Origin: Charina bottae
Lineage: Eukaryota; Chordata; Lepidosauria; Squamata; Charinaidae
Assembly (NCBI GenBank): GCA_023362775.1
Contig: JALMGJ010000005.1
Span: 62,315,463-62,379,462 of the forward strand
Direction: 5' to 3'
Length of the DNA stretch: 64,000 nt
Shown here: positions 43,980 through 56,035 of the stretch, piece by piece
How positions within the stretch are numbered: the first letter of the stretch is position 1
Layout: the number at the start of each line of letters is the position of its first letter
Program-made: the position numbers and the translations under genes
The notes under the pieces: model-generated
What the model was told of the DNA's origin: nothing
Database searches by the model: none
What the model saw: the letters and a program-made list of their open reading frames with translations, nothing else

Positions 43980-44946
43980 GGTCCAAATCAGTGTTACACA
44001 GCTGAAAAGTAGAGAGAAAAATAAACTGTCCAAATTAATCCCATCAGTAGCAATTTCTAATTCAATGATTTTCCAGGAATTGGTAGTTTTTCATCTACCA
44101 GCTTACATAGAATAATAACTTGCTAGAATAATTTCTCTTGGCAGTCAGTAAAGTTTAGACCACATGATATATCCTTCAGTTTAACTAAACATTGCTTATA
44201 ATATGATAGAAACGTAATTGATTAATTGAAACTTTAATGCATCCTGTTGGATAATCAGCAAGCAAAATATCACTATAATATTAGATATATTCCTATCTAA
44301 TATACTGAATATTAAATAGGAATATATAACAATATGTTTAGTATAATCAACTGAAAATGTGGTTGCAAGCTTTCACGTTTTCAAGAACTTGACTGGGCTT
44401 GCAGCCATTTGTGTTCTGTTTGCTTCTTAAATAAGCATGCACTAATAGCTTTTGATTTAATTTGTAACTTGAAATAAACCCAATGTTTTGGTTCAGGGAA
44501 GGGCACAATTAAATATATCAAAGTGTGATGGATATTAGCAGAATTGAGCATTGTAAAAACAGAGCTGAATTTTCTGAATGGAACAAATTCTCTCCAGTGA
44601 ATTACCTAATTTTGGAATGGCCTAATTTCAAAAATAAGAGGAGGTTTATGATAGACTGTTGTGTGTGTGTTCACCAAAATATTCCCACTGAATTCAGCTG
44701 AGTAAATTCCAAGCATATATGCTTTAGGATTACAACTTGAATTGATTCAATTAGATGAATATTATGTGAATTTGGGGATGAATTTTTAATAATCAAATTG
44801 TATTTTGTGGTATATTTACATGTTTCTGAGACTATTTCAATTTAGATATGTTACAGGTTTAAATTCAATTTAAAAAGAAAACTTTACAGATAGCCTTTTC
44901 TTTGAACAAGATATGGTAATTCATATGTTCATCTGTTATACATACA

Positions 44947-44979
<33 letters not shown>

Positions 44980-46664
44980 GCTTTTAATGCTATTCTTCTT
45001 TCACTGCCTGGAGAATATGCCTTTATCACGTTTTTGGTAACAATATAAAATTGTAGGCAATTATACATTTATATACAACTAAAATGAATATAAACCATGC
45101 TAGTAAACTTTACATCTCATGTCAAAAAACCAGGCAGAATTAAATCAAACTATTCCATTTCTAGAGTGACCAACCAGATGCTCCTGGGAAGCCCACAATC
45201 TTGATTACAAGGAGTTCAATGACAAGAATACAATGGGAATCTACCACTTATGTTCCCTACCAACTGCTGTTGAAAGGGATGTTATAGGGATTCTGGCTGA
45301 CAAAAGATGGCACTGAACTGCTCCCAGTAACAGTAAACTATTTTTTAAAGGATAATAGCACAGGTTTGGTTCTCTGAGGGTTTATTCAAATGCACCTCCC
45401 CCCACCAAAACCCAATTAAATTACACAGAAATATAACAAGGACTCCAACACATGTAAAATAACACTTAGTATGGTTTTAAATAGAGTTATATATATTGTG
45501 GGTTGAGAAACAGACCATTGAATCAGATTTTCATTCTTCCGATTTCAATTTACCTGGACTTTTTTGTTTTTTGGGTACTTCCAACTCTTGAGGGCTAAAG
45601 GTATCCCTGCTTTCTCCTCTCTCGCCTAGCACACTGCTTCTTCCTCATCAACCTTCCCTGAAGAACAGGCCAGAGCCTCCCCACAAAATTCATTATCATT
45701 TAATTATCATTCTTCCTTAAGGCTGCAAATAAGTAAGAGGAGCAGGGAAATGTGTCCTAGCTCCACTTTTTCTCCACTAAACACTTCACTATGCTCTAAG
45801 TTTTGAGGGCTGTCCTGAGGTCTGCAGCAGGGAGACTTTTCTATCCATGAAGATTTCCTTCTTAATTCAAAACTTCAGAAACAAGTAACTTTTTTTCAGG
45901 ATGATGTCTTCATTGTTTGGCTGCTTTTAAGAATCAAATCCATGGATTTTCTCAAATCTATTCATGAACAAAAGGGGGGAAACAGCAAAAATATTTCAAC
46001 TTTTGTTTCCCAAAATTCCCTTTGTGTTCAATAATAGGAGGCCTGCGTTTCCAAAATAAAGTTTCATGCATCTATATTGTAACTACTATTTTTAAAAAAG
46101 GCCTCTTTACTACACTTGTTACTTAGGGTACATATATATAATTGCCTTTGTTCTCAAAGGATGTGAAGATGTGATAAAAGCAAGAGGAATTTGAAATGCT
46201 TCTTCAAAATGAAAGAATGAAGTTAATGCAAGAATTGTGCACAATCTTTGGAAGCTATCAAGGTGGTTTCCTCAAGATATAACCCACTGTGCTGGTTTGA
46301 AGCAAATATCAAAGCAAAAAACAAGTTATTCTTATTTTAAGATGAAAAGCAAAAATATTATATTTTGCTAGTAGGCTGCTTATGGCTTTTCGGGGTGAAC
46401 AATGAACCATGAAAAGTTTACATCTATTGCTGTCATGCATATTCATGAAGGCATGCCAAAGATATTAGCATAAAAAAGATTTAATTAAGAAATCAACTCA
46501 TGAGAAGAGTGTTTTATTTTCCTGCAGCAGTTGGAAAAGAGAATGACCTACTAAAAAGACTGCTTTGCTAAAAAAAAAAAAATTCAATTTCTGCTCTAGA
46601 ATAAAGATCTGCCACAGAAAATAGAGAGAAAATATGCCTATCAAACTCCATTCCCCAAAGCACA
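43980..46664. other. Non-coding stretch
   Basis: Contains a (CATA)n array. The rest is AT-rich unique DNA. Confidence 0.5.
44938..44979. repeat. (CATA)n microsatellite
   Basis: About ten tandem CATA units. Confidence 0.95.
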
Positions 46665-46672
46665 GTCGAACA

Positions 46673-46807
46673 CAGTGTTTCTCAACCCTGGCAATTTTAA
46701 CATGTGTGAACTTCAACTCCCAGAATTCCCCAGCCAGCAATGCTGGCTGGGGAATTCTGGGAGTTGAAGTCCACACATCCTAAAGTTACCAAGGTTGAGA
46801 AACACTG
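46673..46807. mobile_element. Fold-back hAT MITE, long-arm copy
   Basis: Arms of about 65 bp: 'cagtgtttctcaaccctggc' to 'gaattccccagccagc', then the complement back to 'gttgagaaacactg'. TSD gtcgaaca (46665-46672) against gtctaaca (46808-46815), one mismatch. Same family as 43864 and 37282. Confidence 0.9.
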
Positions 46808-46815
46808 GTCTAACA

Positions 46816-49218
46816 AAAGCTAAGTGTACTCAGTCCAACAGGAATCCCGAGTGCTTCATTTGACCATAGTCCTTACCCAAGGGAGGGCAGCAGGAACTCC
46901 ATGACTCAGGTTAACCCCGCCCGGTGCATTCACATTGAGGCAGCTGCCATCCCACTGAATCAAGAGACTTTCTTGTTAAAATCTAGCGACCTCTTACAGA
47001 GATGGAACCTCACTCAGAAACATGGAGCAGGTAGAACACAGGCCCTCTCCACCATAGAGCTGGCTTCTACCCCTGGGATTTGTGCATGAGAGTTTTCTGA
47101 GATGCTTGTATCATATACCCTTTCTGTTGTGAGGGTTCCTTCCTTCCTTCCTTCCTTCCTTCCTTCCTTCCTTCCTTCCTTCCTTCCTTCCTTCCTTCCT
47201 TCCTTTCCCATTAACTCAGGGATATCCCTCAAGGATCTATGGCTTGTGTTGCTACCACCAAACCCCTTCCTAATTTGGAAATTCTTTTATTTTCTTCTCA
47301 ATTTCTTCATATGTATCTGAGGTAACATGACTAAGTGGAACGTGGGGAAGAAATAGAGCAGCACAGTCACTTCATTAAGATTTAGACAAGGAATTGAATT
47401 AACATTTATTAATACATGGGTTCTAAACAATTTCCTTTAATATTACAGCATGTCTATAGTTGGTCAATACTTGCGTTTCCTGGCACCAAGTATATTCATG
47501 CCATATTTCTCTGACCGTCTTTCCACCTACATGTTCCAAATTCCTCTCCCTTCAGGAGTACAAACTGGAGGAGTTGCCTTGCATTACCAGGCTTTGATCG
47601 ACAGCTCTGATACCCAATCATCACAGCCTGCACACCTTACCTCCAACCTCTTCTGTTCCGGCTTGTGGTCCCCTGCTATATGGAGCATCTACAGCCTGAA
47701 CTTAAGAAGCTCACAGTTGTCTTAGAAGCCACAGCCAGGATAATTACTGTGAACAAAGTCACTCATGTATTCCCCTTAGCATTTGGGAAAACAGATGCCT
47801 AAAAGTGTTAATATGTGCTAGAAGGCACTATATCTCAATAATAATTTTTGGCCCACTGCAGCTCATGTAGTTGCAGAGAGTTGTAGCTAACGGCAGAGTT
47901 TGTCAGTAGTTTTTACAGTTTGTTCATTAAAAAATAGTTATGCTTGGGCCTGTGTGTTTTATTTTTGTTCTTCCCGTTAGAGCACAATGTCAACAGAAAC
48001 TTGAGAAGATGGTTGCATCTTTAAGAAGAGGCTGAGTCCCTGCCCAAAAGTCTTTACAAATTAAAATTCAGAGCAGAGGAAGAAGAGGTGGAGCAGGTAA
48101 AGTAAACAAGGGAAAATAAGGGAAATGCATCCCAGCAGTTTCAAAAAGAGTGCTCACCTCAACTTCAGCTGGAATGATTTATGTGTTGTGAAGTCTAGAG
48201 GAGAATCAGGAGCCTTTGTGCTCAGCCAAAAGGCAAGATCAGTATTTGCAGAGAGAGAAATATTTTCTCTTAGCCTATTAATAGGCCCTGCTTAAACCTT
48301 TTCACGACTGAACATATCAACAGACATTAGTTAATTATCTGAAGAAATGCCCACACTTATAATTAACTGTAGATAAATAATTAACAAAAAATAACATAAT
48401 TGCTAGTTTATTTACCAATCTAAAGTGTCTCTGTAGTTTATTTTTGCATACTATTTTTAATGCAGAGTGGATGGTGCACATTTAACTTTTGCTATGTATT
48501 TTTAATAGGGTGTGCTGTTGTTGACTTGAAAATGTATTTCAGCAATCATACAAGACTGCAAATATCTCTACAGAGTGCAGTTTATCAGAAAGGTTAAAGA
48601 TAAGTAACAACTACAGTGAGAATAATAGATGCTAATCAACACAAAGCAATACATAAATGGCAAAAAGATTTTAGAAGAATTTTAAAAGGCTTGATTTCAT
48701 ATGCAGCATTTACCAGCAACAAAATTTGCCATTAAAAAGCAGAATTACACTGCAATACAAATTGTGTTGCCTTGAGCTCCTGAATGTAAGTCGAATATGA
48801 ATGTGACAAGTAAAATTATGCCTGTTTCTAACACAATATTTCTGTTTCTACAGTATTATATTGGAGGGGGATACACATGTCCTTCTCACATGTTTACACT
48901 ATCTGTGAGGATCACAAAGTTACACTGGCCATGCCTCACTGCCAGTGATGGTCATCAGCCTTGTTGTTCACCCAGATTCTTGTTGTTGCAACAATGAAAC
49001 CTATGTTTGTACAAATATATGTAAACACAGCTCTACTGCAATAAGGATTTGGGGTCAATCTAAGGTATTTAAGAGAGATCCGGTTGTATCCAAATTGTTA
49101 CTTTCAGTTAAGTCCATTTATTTAAATTATGTGAGTAGGTTAACTTCAAGGAATTCTGAGAATTGTAATTATATAAGGAAGCTGGGAACTTTACAGATAA
49201 AGAATTTTAATAAATACA
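46816..49218. other. Non-coding stretch
   Basis: A (TTCC)n array lies at 47136-47206. No gene or transposon is otherwise recognised; ORFs at 47450-47725 and 48945-49490 (the latter mostly microsatellite) are not credible. Confidence 0.5.
47136..47206. repeat. (TTCC)n microsatellite
   Basis: About seventeen TTCC units, uninterrupted by eye. Confidence 0.95.
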
Positions 49219-49263
49219 ACCTCGATGGCTGTTGTGGGTCTTCCGGGCTGTGTGGCCGTGTTC

Positions 49264-49266
<3 letters not shown>
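49219..49266 (-). mobile_element. Penelope-like 3' terminus, minus strand
   Basis: 'gttgtgggtcttccgggctg' and 'tgtggccgtgttctgg' are the complement of the last ~45 bases of the Penelope-like element at about 19835-19883. The rest of the element is absent, replaced at once by microsatellite. Confidence 0.7.
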
Positions 49267-49331
<65 letters not shown>

Positions 49332-49362
49332 AGGGAGGGAGGGAGGGAGGGAGGGAGGGAGG

Positions 49363-49421
<59 letters not shown>

Positions 49422-49550
49422 AATGAGAATGAGAATGAGAATGAGAATGAGAATGAGAATGAGAATGAGAATGAGAATGAGAATGAATGAGAATGAGAAT
49501 GAGAATGAGAATGAGAATGAGAATGAGAATGAGAATGAGAATGAGAATGA
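49267..49550. repeat. Compound microsatellite (AG)n-(GGGA)n-(AG)n-(GAGAAT)n
   Basis: Four blocks in order: AG at 49267-49324, GGGA at 49325-49368, AG at 49369-49415, then (GAGAAT)n/(GAAT) to 49550. It is purine-only on the + strand up to about 49415. It generates long Arg-Glu, Ser-Leu and His-Ser ORFs on both strands, none of which are genes. Confidence 0.97.
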
Positions 49551-49559
49551 ACATGGTCA

Positions 49560-49960
49560 AAGTGCAAGATAAATTGTATCCTGCAGTACTTCAGGAAGTA
49601 ACTAATAGTCTGGCTGAAATGCCAGATGACTGGAACTTATGTATTATCTTTGAGAAACCCTGCTGAAGTGCCAGGTAACTGGAAAATAGCAAATATTGTC
49701 TCTATTTTCTAAAACGAGGAAAAGGAAAATATATGGATCTAAACGCCAGTGAATCTGATATCAATACTCTGGAAGATTCTAAAGCTGATTCTAAAATATT
49801 GATCTATAAGCACCTTAAAAACAGTGCAGTAAATACCAGAAATCAGCATGGATTTGTTAAGAACAGGCCAAACTAACCTTATCTCATTTTCTGATCTGGT
49901 CATTCCTGTTAACAAGCTAATTAAGTTGGGACTGAATAGCATGACAGTTAAATAGAGTAA
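49560..49960 (+). mobile_element. CR1/L3-type LINE RT remnant
   Basis: The + strand contains, with frameshifts, NTRNQHGFVKNRPN and preceding segments that match the 'Q.GF..gRS..TNL' RT region of CR1/L3 LINEs. Nucleotide features such as 'cagcatggatttgttaagaa' support it. No 3' end is present. Confidence 0.6.
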
Positions 49961-49983
49961 GTACAGATCTAGCTGAAAAGATG

Positions 49984-50829
49984 TACAATTGGGACTGGGA
50001 TTGCTGTCGCTAAGCGATGTGGCCATAAAGCGCAACATAACATGACTGCATTGCTTAGCGCAGGGCTTTCCAAAGTGCCGCCACTGGCGACACACCAGAG
50101 GTGGCGGCGGCTCAGGGGGGCGCGCGCGCACGGCGGCGGCACGGGGGGCGTGCGGCGGCACGCGCGTGCACGGTGGCGGCACGGGGGGGCGTGCGGCGGT
50201 GCGCATGTGCACGGCGGCAGCCTCCGCTAAAATGCGGAAACACTGATACCACGCCGCCACCGTGCACGCGCGCGCCGCCGTTTCCAGGTGGTGTGGCGAC
50301 ACACCACGCTGTGTGTGGCGACACACGTTTGTGTCACGACACACAGTTTGGAAAGCTCTGGCTTAGCAACAACAATCCCGGCAGTCCCGGTTGCTATTGT
50401 AACCCCAAGGCACATGGGTCAAGTGGGAAGAAGCAGGAATCCCAGATAAGGGGTGCCGCAGGAGGGCGGGGGGTGCTGCATGTGAGTTGGGGGAGGCCGG
50501 GGGAGGCCCTGGGAGGCCTGGTGCAGGCCGTGCGTGAGCGCAGGAAGGCCGGGGGGTGGATGGTGCAGCGGGGTGCGAGCGCAGGACGGATGGGGGATGG
50601 ATGACACGGCATGGTGTGAATGCAGGAAGGCCAGGGGAACTTACCAGAGCAACTTGCAGCCTTCCCTGCCGGCTTCCCCATTGACTTTGCTGCAACTGTG
50701 GTAAGTGCAAGCTGGTTGCCAAGCACCCAAATGTGACTGCGGTGGTGATGCGACAGTTGGAACTTCAAGGACCGGTCATAAGAACCTCTTCAGTCACTGA
50801 ACGAGTGGTTGGCAAGTGAGGTCTACCTG
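49984..50829 (-). mobile_element. Tigger-like MITE, minus strand, split by hAT MITE
   Basis: The right edge reads GTGAGGTCTACCTG + TA, the complement of the CAGGTAGTCC-like end seen at 14268. The left part ('tgctgtcgctaagcgatgtg', 'gactgcattgcttagcg') matches the internal right part of the copy at 55636 but its terminal repeat is lost. The GC-rich interior at 50450-50640 matches 14500-14680 in complement. A hAT MITE lies at 50061-50360. Confidence 0.8.
50061..50360. mobile_element. hAT MITE, family C (very GC-rich)
   Basis: Ends are CAGGGCTTTCCAAAGT and AGTTTGGAAAGCTCTG. TSD gcttagcg (50053-50060) against gcttagca (50361-50368). The interior is CG/GGC-rich (about 50100-50290) with near-repeated 'gcggcggcacggggggcgtg' units, in sharp contrast to the flanks. 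It inserted into the Tigger-like MITE. Alanine/arginine-rich ORFs across it are artefacts. Confidence 0.9.
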
Positions 50830-50831
50830 TA

Positions 50832-51063
50832 GGGGCTATTTGGCTGTCAAACTAGACAGAGAGCAAGGGAACACAACATCAACCTAGGGCAAAGCAGATT
50901 AATGTATATAGTAGGGGAAACATAGGGCCATGCTCTAGGTCAGCCTTTGCCAAGTTGGTATTCCCAACATGGGCTGGACTACTCCTGTTTTCTGCAACCA
51001 GATGTCCTGACTGGGAAATCAGTGTGATTTGCAGTAGACTGGCAGCACTATTTGGCTCCACCT
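50832..51063. other. Short non-coding segment
   Basis: No recognisable feature. Confidence 0.4.
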
Positions 51064-51305
51064 CCTCCCATTTTTTAAAAAAAAAATCTGTTCAATTGTG
51101 TCCGATTCTCGGAGACTGCCTGGACAAGTCCCTGCAGTTTTCTTGGCAAGGTTTTTCAGAAGTGGTTTGCCATTGCCTCCTTCCTGGGGCTGAGAGAGTG
51201 TGACAGGCCCAAGGCCACCCAGCTGGCTTTGTGCCTAAGGTGGGACTAGAACTCACCGTCTCTCCGTTTCTAGCCTGATGCCTTAACCACTACACCAAAC
51301 TGACT
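51064..51305 (-). mobile_element. tRNA-derived SINE with RTE-like tail, minus strand
   Basis: On the minus strand: tRNA-like head 'agtttggtgtagtggttaag' (near 51280-51300), then a CORE-like 'ggtggccttgggcc', then 'ggcaatggcaaaccacttct', 'cttgccaagaaaactgcagg' and 'tcggacacaattg', an RTE-like tail, ending in an A-run. The same family is split by BovB at 62742-63265. Confidence 0.75.
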
Positions 51306-51429
51306 CTTAACCTTCCTCCTTCCAATAGAAACAACAAAATTACCCTGTTCTTAATTGTTGATGAAACTAAGAGAATCTGGGCTGATCCAATAATGGACTA
51401 CTGTTTGAAAAGACTGTGAGTCCAGTCAG
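51306..51429. other. Short non-coding segment
   Basis: Nothing recognisable. Confidence 0.4.
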
Positions 51430-51760
51430 TTCAAGGGCTCAGCCTAGTTCCTAATCAGAATTCTTTAATAGTGTGCACATGTTTTTACATCAGACTCAGG
51501 TTGGTGGATAAAAACAAAGTAGATCCTACAAACCAGAAGTTTGCTGTGGCTCAGAATGTTATATTAAGGGCCTAAAATTTATAGCAAGGACTTTCAAATT
51601 TGATTCTAGTTCATTTTCCAAGCAAGATTCCATGTGACATTGTGTCAAAAGCTATATTAAAGTCTATATATTTAACATGCAGACCATTTACTCCATTGGC
51701 TAATTGTATAATTCAATTTAAAAAGCAATTAATTTTGTCTAGCATCATTTCTTTATAATC
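51430..51760 (-). mobile_element. CR1-clade RT fragment, minus strand
   Basis: The minus strand encodes GLHVKYIDFNIAFDTMSHGI followed by LLGK, clearly the RT motif A region of CR1/L3 LINEs (usual form YLDFSKAFDTVPH..LL.KL). The first catalytic Asp is retained. The flanking frames are broken. It is separate from the + strand CR1 remnant at 49560 and in opposite orientation. Confidence 0.65.
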
Positions 51761-52418
51761 CCATGTAGAATTATTACTTTTCAAATTAGCACTTTTGAAA
51801 CCTATCACTGTTTGCCACTGCTGTCTCTAAAGTGACCTTACATAACTATATTTACTGAGAGACAGAATGACATTTTAGATGATTTGAAATAGTTTTCCTT
51901 CTATGTGTATAATTCATCTTACAGTATACAGTATCTACAGAAAACTAGCGCAATTATTTATAGTGTTGTGCTTTCTTTATATTTGTGTATTGTATGGTTT
52001 GATTTTCTAACATTATGGCAAGTTGGCATTAGTAGTAAAAAGAGTCTAATTTATATTGGTATGTAGGAAATTTTCCCACTACTATCCATTTGTTCTTGAG
52101 ATGGCAGACAATTATCCTGGCATGATATTAACTGTCCCTGTTGCCAATCCCTGTCTTGTCTCTGTTATGTCTGAAAAGTCTGGAGTACTGCCAAGTTACA
52201 TTGTTCTGATATTATGGATGCAGTGCATTATGGGCAAAGTAGTCCTGTTTTTTTTCCCCATTTCCTCTTCAATACCTTGTGAGGGAATGAAGCTATGGTT
52301 GCTGTCTGCATCTGGGAAAAGCAGCTGCAGCCAGGCAGAAACACTTCCCACCCCCACTTCCCCAGGGCTCAGCTCAACTCATGCTTTTTCTCAAAGGGAA
52401 ACTTGAGAGTAGATTGGC
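51761..52418. other. Non-coding stretch
   Basis: No recognisable feature. The ORF 52056-52406 is isolated and unlike known families. Confidence 0.45.
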
Positions 52419-52470
52419 ATTCATTCAATTCATTCATTCATTCATTCATTCATTCATTCATTCATTCATT
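52419..52470. repeat. (ATTC)n microsatellite
   Basis: About twelve ATTC units with one interruption near the start. Confidence 0.95.
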
Positions 52471-52973
52471 ACCCCCCACTCACACAGTTTACTCACAAGC
52501 ATCCACACCAGAATTCCAGGTGTCCGGCTAATTGAGCCACACCCTGGCATTTTTAGGAACACACCAACATCCAGCCTCACCTTACCCAGGCCCTTAGCCT
52601 AAAGAAGTGTGGGTATGTAGGAGAAAAGGTGGAGGCTAAGAAGACAACAAGCAGACAAGGAAACGGAACACAACGCCTGGGCATGTGCAACTATTACAGG
52701 CAAGCAAGAGGGTTATCAGTCAACTGCCAGGACCACAACCTACAGTAAGCAGCCCATTGCCGTGTGATTCCTGCCTGGAGTTTGCCTTGAAGCTTGGCCT
52801 GGGGCTGGGCAGCACCCAGAAGAGGAGCAACCACGCTGAGGCAGCACCTAATCCCAACAAGTGTGTCAGAGTACACAACGCTGGGGCTGCCAATGTTCCT
52901 TCTAGACCTCAGAGTAATACGTTCTATTGAGTAAGCAGACACTCACAAGAGATTAGAAAAAATAGCCTATTTA
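52471..52973. other. Non-coding stretch
   Basis: Moderately GC-rich, no gene or repeat recognised. Confidence 0.4.
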
Positions 52974-52981
52974 CTCTATAT

Positions 52982-53341
52982 CAGAGCTTTCCAAACTGTG
53001 TGTCGCGACACAAAAGTGTGTCGCCACAGTCTGGTGTGTCGCCACATAACCCAGAAGCGCTGATCATCATCAGCGCTTCCGGGTTTTCCCACGGCAACAC
53101 ACCAATGGTGGTGCGTGAAAATCCAAAAGCGCCGCAGTCACGGTGGCGCTTCCGGGTTTTCCCGCGGCAACACACGAAAATCTGAAAGCGCCGCAGCCAT
53201 GGCGGCGCACAAAAACTGAAAGCAGCAGCAGCGCTTCCGGGTTTTTGTGCGCTGCCGCAATGGCGGCACTTCCAGGTTTTCCTGCAGCGACACACCAACG
53301 GCGGTTGGTGTGTCGCCGCGGGAAAACTTTGGAAAGCCCTG
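52982..53341. mobile_element. hAT MITE, family B copy
   Basis: Ends are CAGAGCTTTCCAAACTGTGT and ACTTTGGAAAGCCCTG. A perfect TSD, ctctatat, lies at 52974-52981 and 53342-53349. The interior has an imperfect fold 'agaagcgctgatcatcatca' / 'gcgcttccgggtt' near 53052-53086 and several repeats of 'cgcttccgggtttt'. It is longer than the copy at 58571. Confidence 0.92.
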
Positions 53342-53349
53342 CTCTATAT

Positions 53350-55633
53350 ACATACGCAGTCAATACACAGTCCAGTAACATCCAATAGATACAGATGATA
53401 ATGAAGATAGTAACGAGAAGAAAAATGAACACCAGAGCTCCTCTGCTTATATACTTAAATTGACCAATCACATTATAGGTCACATTCATTATCTACCACA
53501 CCCAGCTTAAACTATATCAGCTGTGGTATGAGTCACTTCTTTCATCATTCTTCAACAATGGCTGCTGATAGAATGACTTGCAGAACTTAATGCCTCTCAC
53601 CTGTCTAATTAATCTAGCTGTAAATTCTGGGTATTATACAAACCCCAACAAAGTGCAAGAACTTTTGGAGGGAGGCAAAGGCTATATGCCACTTTACAAT
53701 AAGGACTACCCATCAAAGACTTATTTACACGGCTACATCAACTTGCAAAGCCTACAAGGGTGGAGCAACAGCCTATTGTTAAGAAAGATGTGTGCTTCTA
53801 CACTGTGGTGTGTCCAGTCCTTGGAAATCAAAGTATCCTCACATACCTCACCATCTAGCAGAAGAAACATCTGTCAGTCATGGAACTGCAGGAAGAAAGG
53901 GAGGCGTCTGAACCAGGGTTCTGCGAGGGATCTCTAGGCCATTATTTTAGACAAGGGTTCTCCAAAGTGGTCAGTATTGACCCCCAAGGGTTGATGGGAC
54001 TATCTGTTGTTGTTGTTGTTAATTATTATTTGTAGTACTCTTAGTTAAAGTAGTATCTATTAAATTATTTTCATATAATAAATGTTTGGGGATCAATGAA
54101 CAATCTGAAACTTAATGAAGGGGTTGATGAGGGACCCTGCTTTAGACCTAAGAAAATGAATCCAGTCTGGGGTGGGGGGGGAGGAATCATAAACAGAGCT
54201 GAGTTGCTTGCTGCAATACGTGGAAGAGAGCACTTTTATTTAATCCTTTTCTTTTTCAGTGCAGTTACCACTTGCCATGCTGCAGATGCCTGTGTGTTGC
54301 ATTCTGGAGGCAAAAGGCATCTCATTGTTATGCTGTATCACAGTTATGCTCTTTTAGGCCCCAGCCACATAAGCCAGTAGATTTTTTTTTATGTTTCACA
54401 TACTGCTGTGACCAGATTTTAAGAAGTGAATAGCAGAACGGTGGTAGAAGAGGCTGACGGGGGACCAGAGGAAAGGGGCAAGCACACATCAGCCTGATAC
54501 AGCCAGTAGGCGCCTCTTTGATCACTCCCACTACTGTTCATCTGACTTTACTCCCAATATCAGGATAGCGAAGCATAATGGATTTTATACCTTGGAATAA
54601 GAAAGAAAGCCCTACTCTAACACACCTGCAGGACAACCTAAGCCTGTCTTATTTATGCATGGGCAAAGAGATGAAGACTATTTTTTCATGGGGGAAAGGG
54701 GGGGGGGGGATTTGCTGTTGTCAAGGAATGATTCTGCTGTGGTTAAGTGCCAGTAGGGCCACAGCCTTATCATTTAAGGGTGGTTGTCCTACTAGAAAGC
54801 CCAGATATGGAAATAAGCCTGCCACAGTTATGATCATGCACATTACTTTGCATACAAGATTAGAATACAGTGTCAGAGTAGATCTTAGCATATTAAGCAC
54901 TACATTTTACTATGTCATTTTCACATAGCCAGTATGTTACTTGAGTGAAGCTACCTATGGTGAGTACTGGAATCTCGGAGAGCAGAATAAATTAAACCAA
55001 AACGAGCTGTGCTCATTTGGCACAATAATTATCTATGAAAATGCACCCGGAAAATATATTTCTTCCGTGAAACTTTATTATGTAAAGAATCCAAAGGAAG
55101 GGATGTCTGTAGCAGGACCTGGAGCTTTACACTTTGCAACGGAAGCACAGATTAATGGAAAGATAAGCTATGACTGCTCTTTACTACATGGTGGCATCAT
55201 TTGGGCATTGATGGCATTTCAGCTATGTGCCCAACAGAAGTCAGATAGTACTGGGACAAATAGCTTTCCACATGCTCTTATAAAACTGCTGAATAGGATA
55301 TGTCTTCTCAACTTCAGCAACTTGTTTGAACTTGGGGGTATCAAAAAAGTCAAGATGGTATCAACAAAGTCAAGTCCCAAGCACACAATCAAAGTTATTC
55401 CCCTTTTTACCTGTGTCATGTGAGGCATGTAAAAAAGCCATGGGGTTTTGCATGGTTGTGATTACTGTATTTATTTTGACCCCCTTAGTTGATGCCCCGA
55501 TTGAGCTGCTTGCAAACCAGCCAACTCTGCTTGTCTTCATCTCACTAGCCTTGTTAAAAATGGAAGAAGTGTGATTTTTCAAGTTGCCCATATCAAAAGA
55601 GAAGCTGATAATGATACAGGACCTGATATCACT
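53350..55633. other. Non-coding stretch
   Basis: Contains (TTG)n at 54004-54020, G-runs at 54172-54181 and 54701-54710, and at 53954-54000 a degenerate hAT-like 'aagggttctccaaagtggtc' segment. The longest ORF (54941-55423, 160 codons) is unlike any family I know and lacks a gene context. Confidence 0.45.
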
Positions 55634-55635
55634 TA

Positions 55636-56033
55636 CAGCTAGTCCTCGAATTACGACCACTCATTCAGCAGCTGTTCAAAGTTACAATGGCACTGAAAAA
55701 AGTGACTTCAACTGGTCCTCGCACTTACGACCGTCGCAGCGTCCCCACGGTCATATGATCAAACTTAGTGCATTTGGCAACCGGCATGTATTTATGACAG
55801 TTGTGGCATCCCAGGGTCAGGTGATCAGCATTTTCAACCTTCCGAGCCAGCTTCTGACAAGCAAAATCAATTGGGGAAGCTGGATTTGCTTAACAACCAC
55901 TTGATTCACTTAACGACCGTGGCAAAAAAGTCATAAAATCGGGCGTGGTCACATGATGCCTCAATTAATGACTGCATTGCTTAGCGACCGAAGTTCCGGT
56001 CCCAATTGTGGTCATTAAGTTGAGGATTACCTG
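55636..56033 (+). mobile_element. Tigger-like MITE, complete short form
   Basis: Starts CAGCTAGTCCTCGAATTACG and ends GTTGAGGATTACCTG, imperfect terminal inverted repeats of the CAGGTAGTCCTCGACTTACG type, flanked by TA (55634-55635, 56034-56035). The inner part repeats 'cgacc' motifs ('cttacgaccgtcgcagcgtc', 'cttaacgaccgtgg'). 398 bp with no transposase, so non-autonomous. Confidence 0.9.
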
Positions 56034-56035
56034 TA

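Noticed and set aside
49169..49572. Long ORFs with Arg-Glu, Ser-Leu, His-Ser or Asn-Glu repeats on both strands
   Set aside because: They are pure translations of the (AG)n/(GGGA)n/(GAGAAT)n microsatellite, open in several frames at once.
50101..50604. Ala/Arg/Gly-rich ORF of 167 codons and its antisense partner
   Set aside because: It spans the GC-rich interior of a hAT MITE and the adjacent Tigger-like MITE; the frame is open because GC-rich DNA has few stops.
54941..55423. 160-codon ORF as a host gene
   Set aside because: No recognisable domain, no exon boundaries, no conserved neighbour, and AT-rich chance ORFs of this size are expected in 64 kb.
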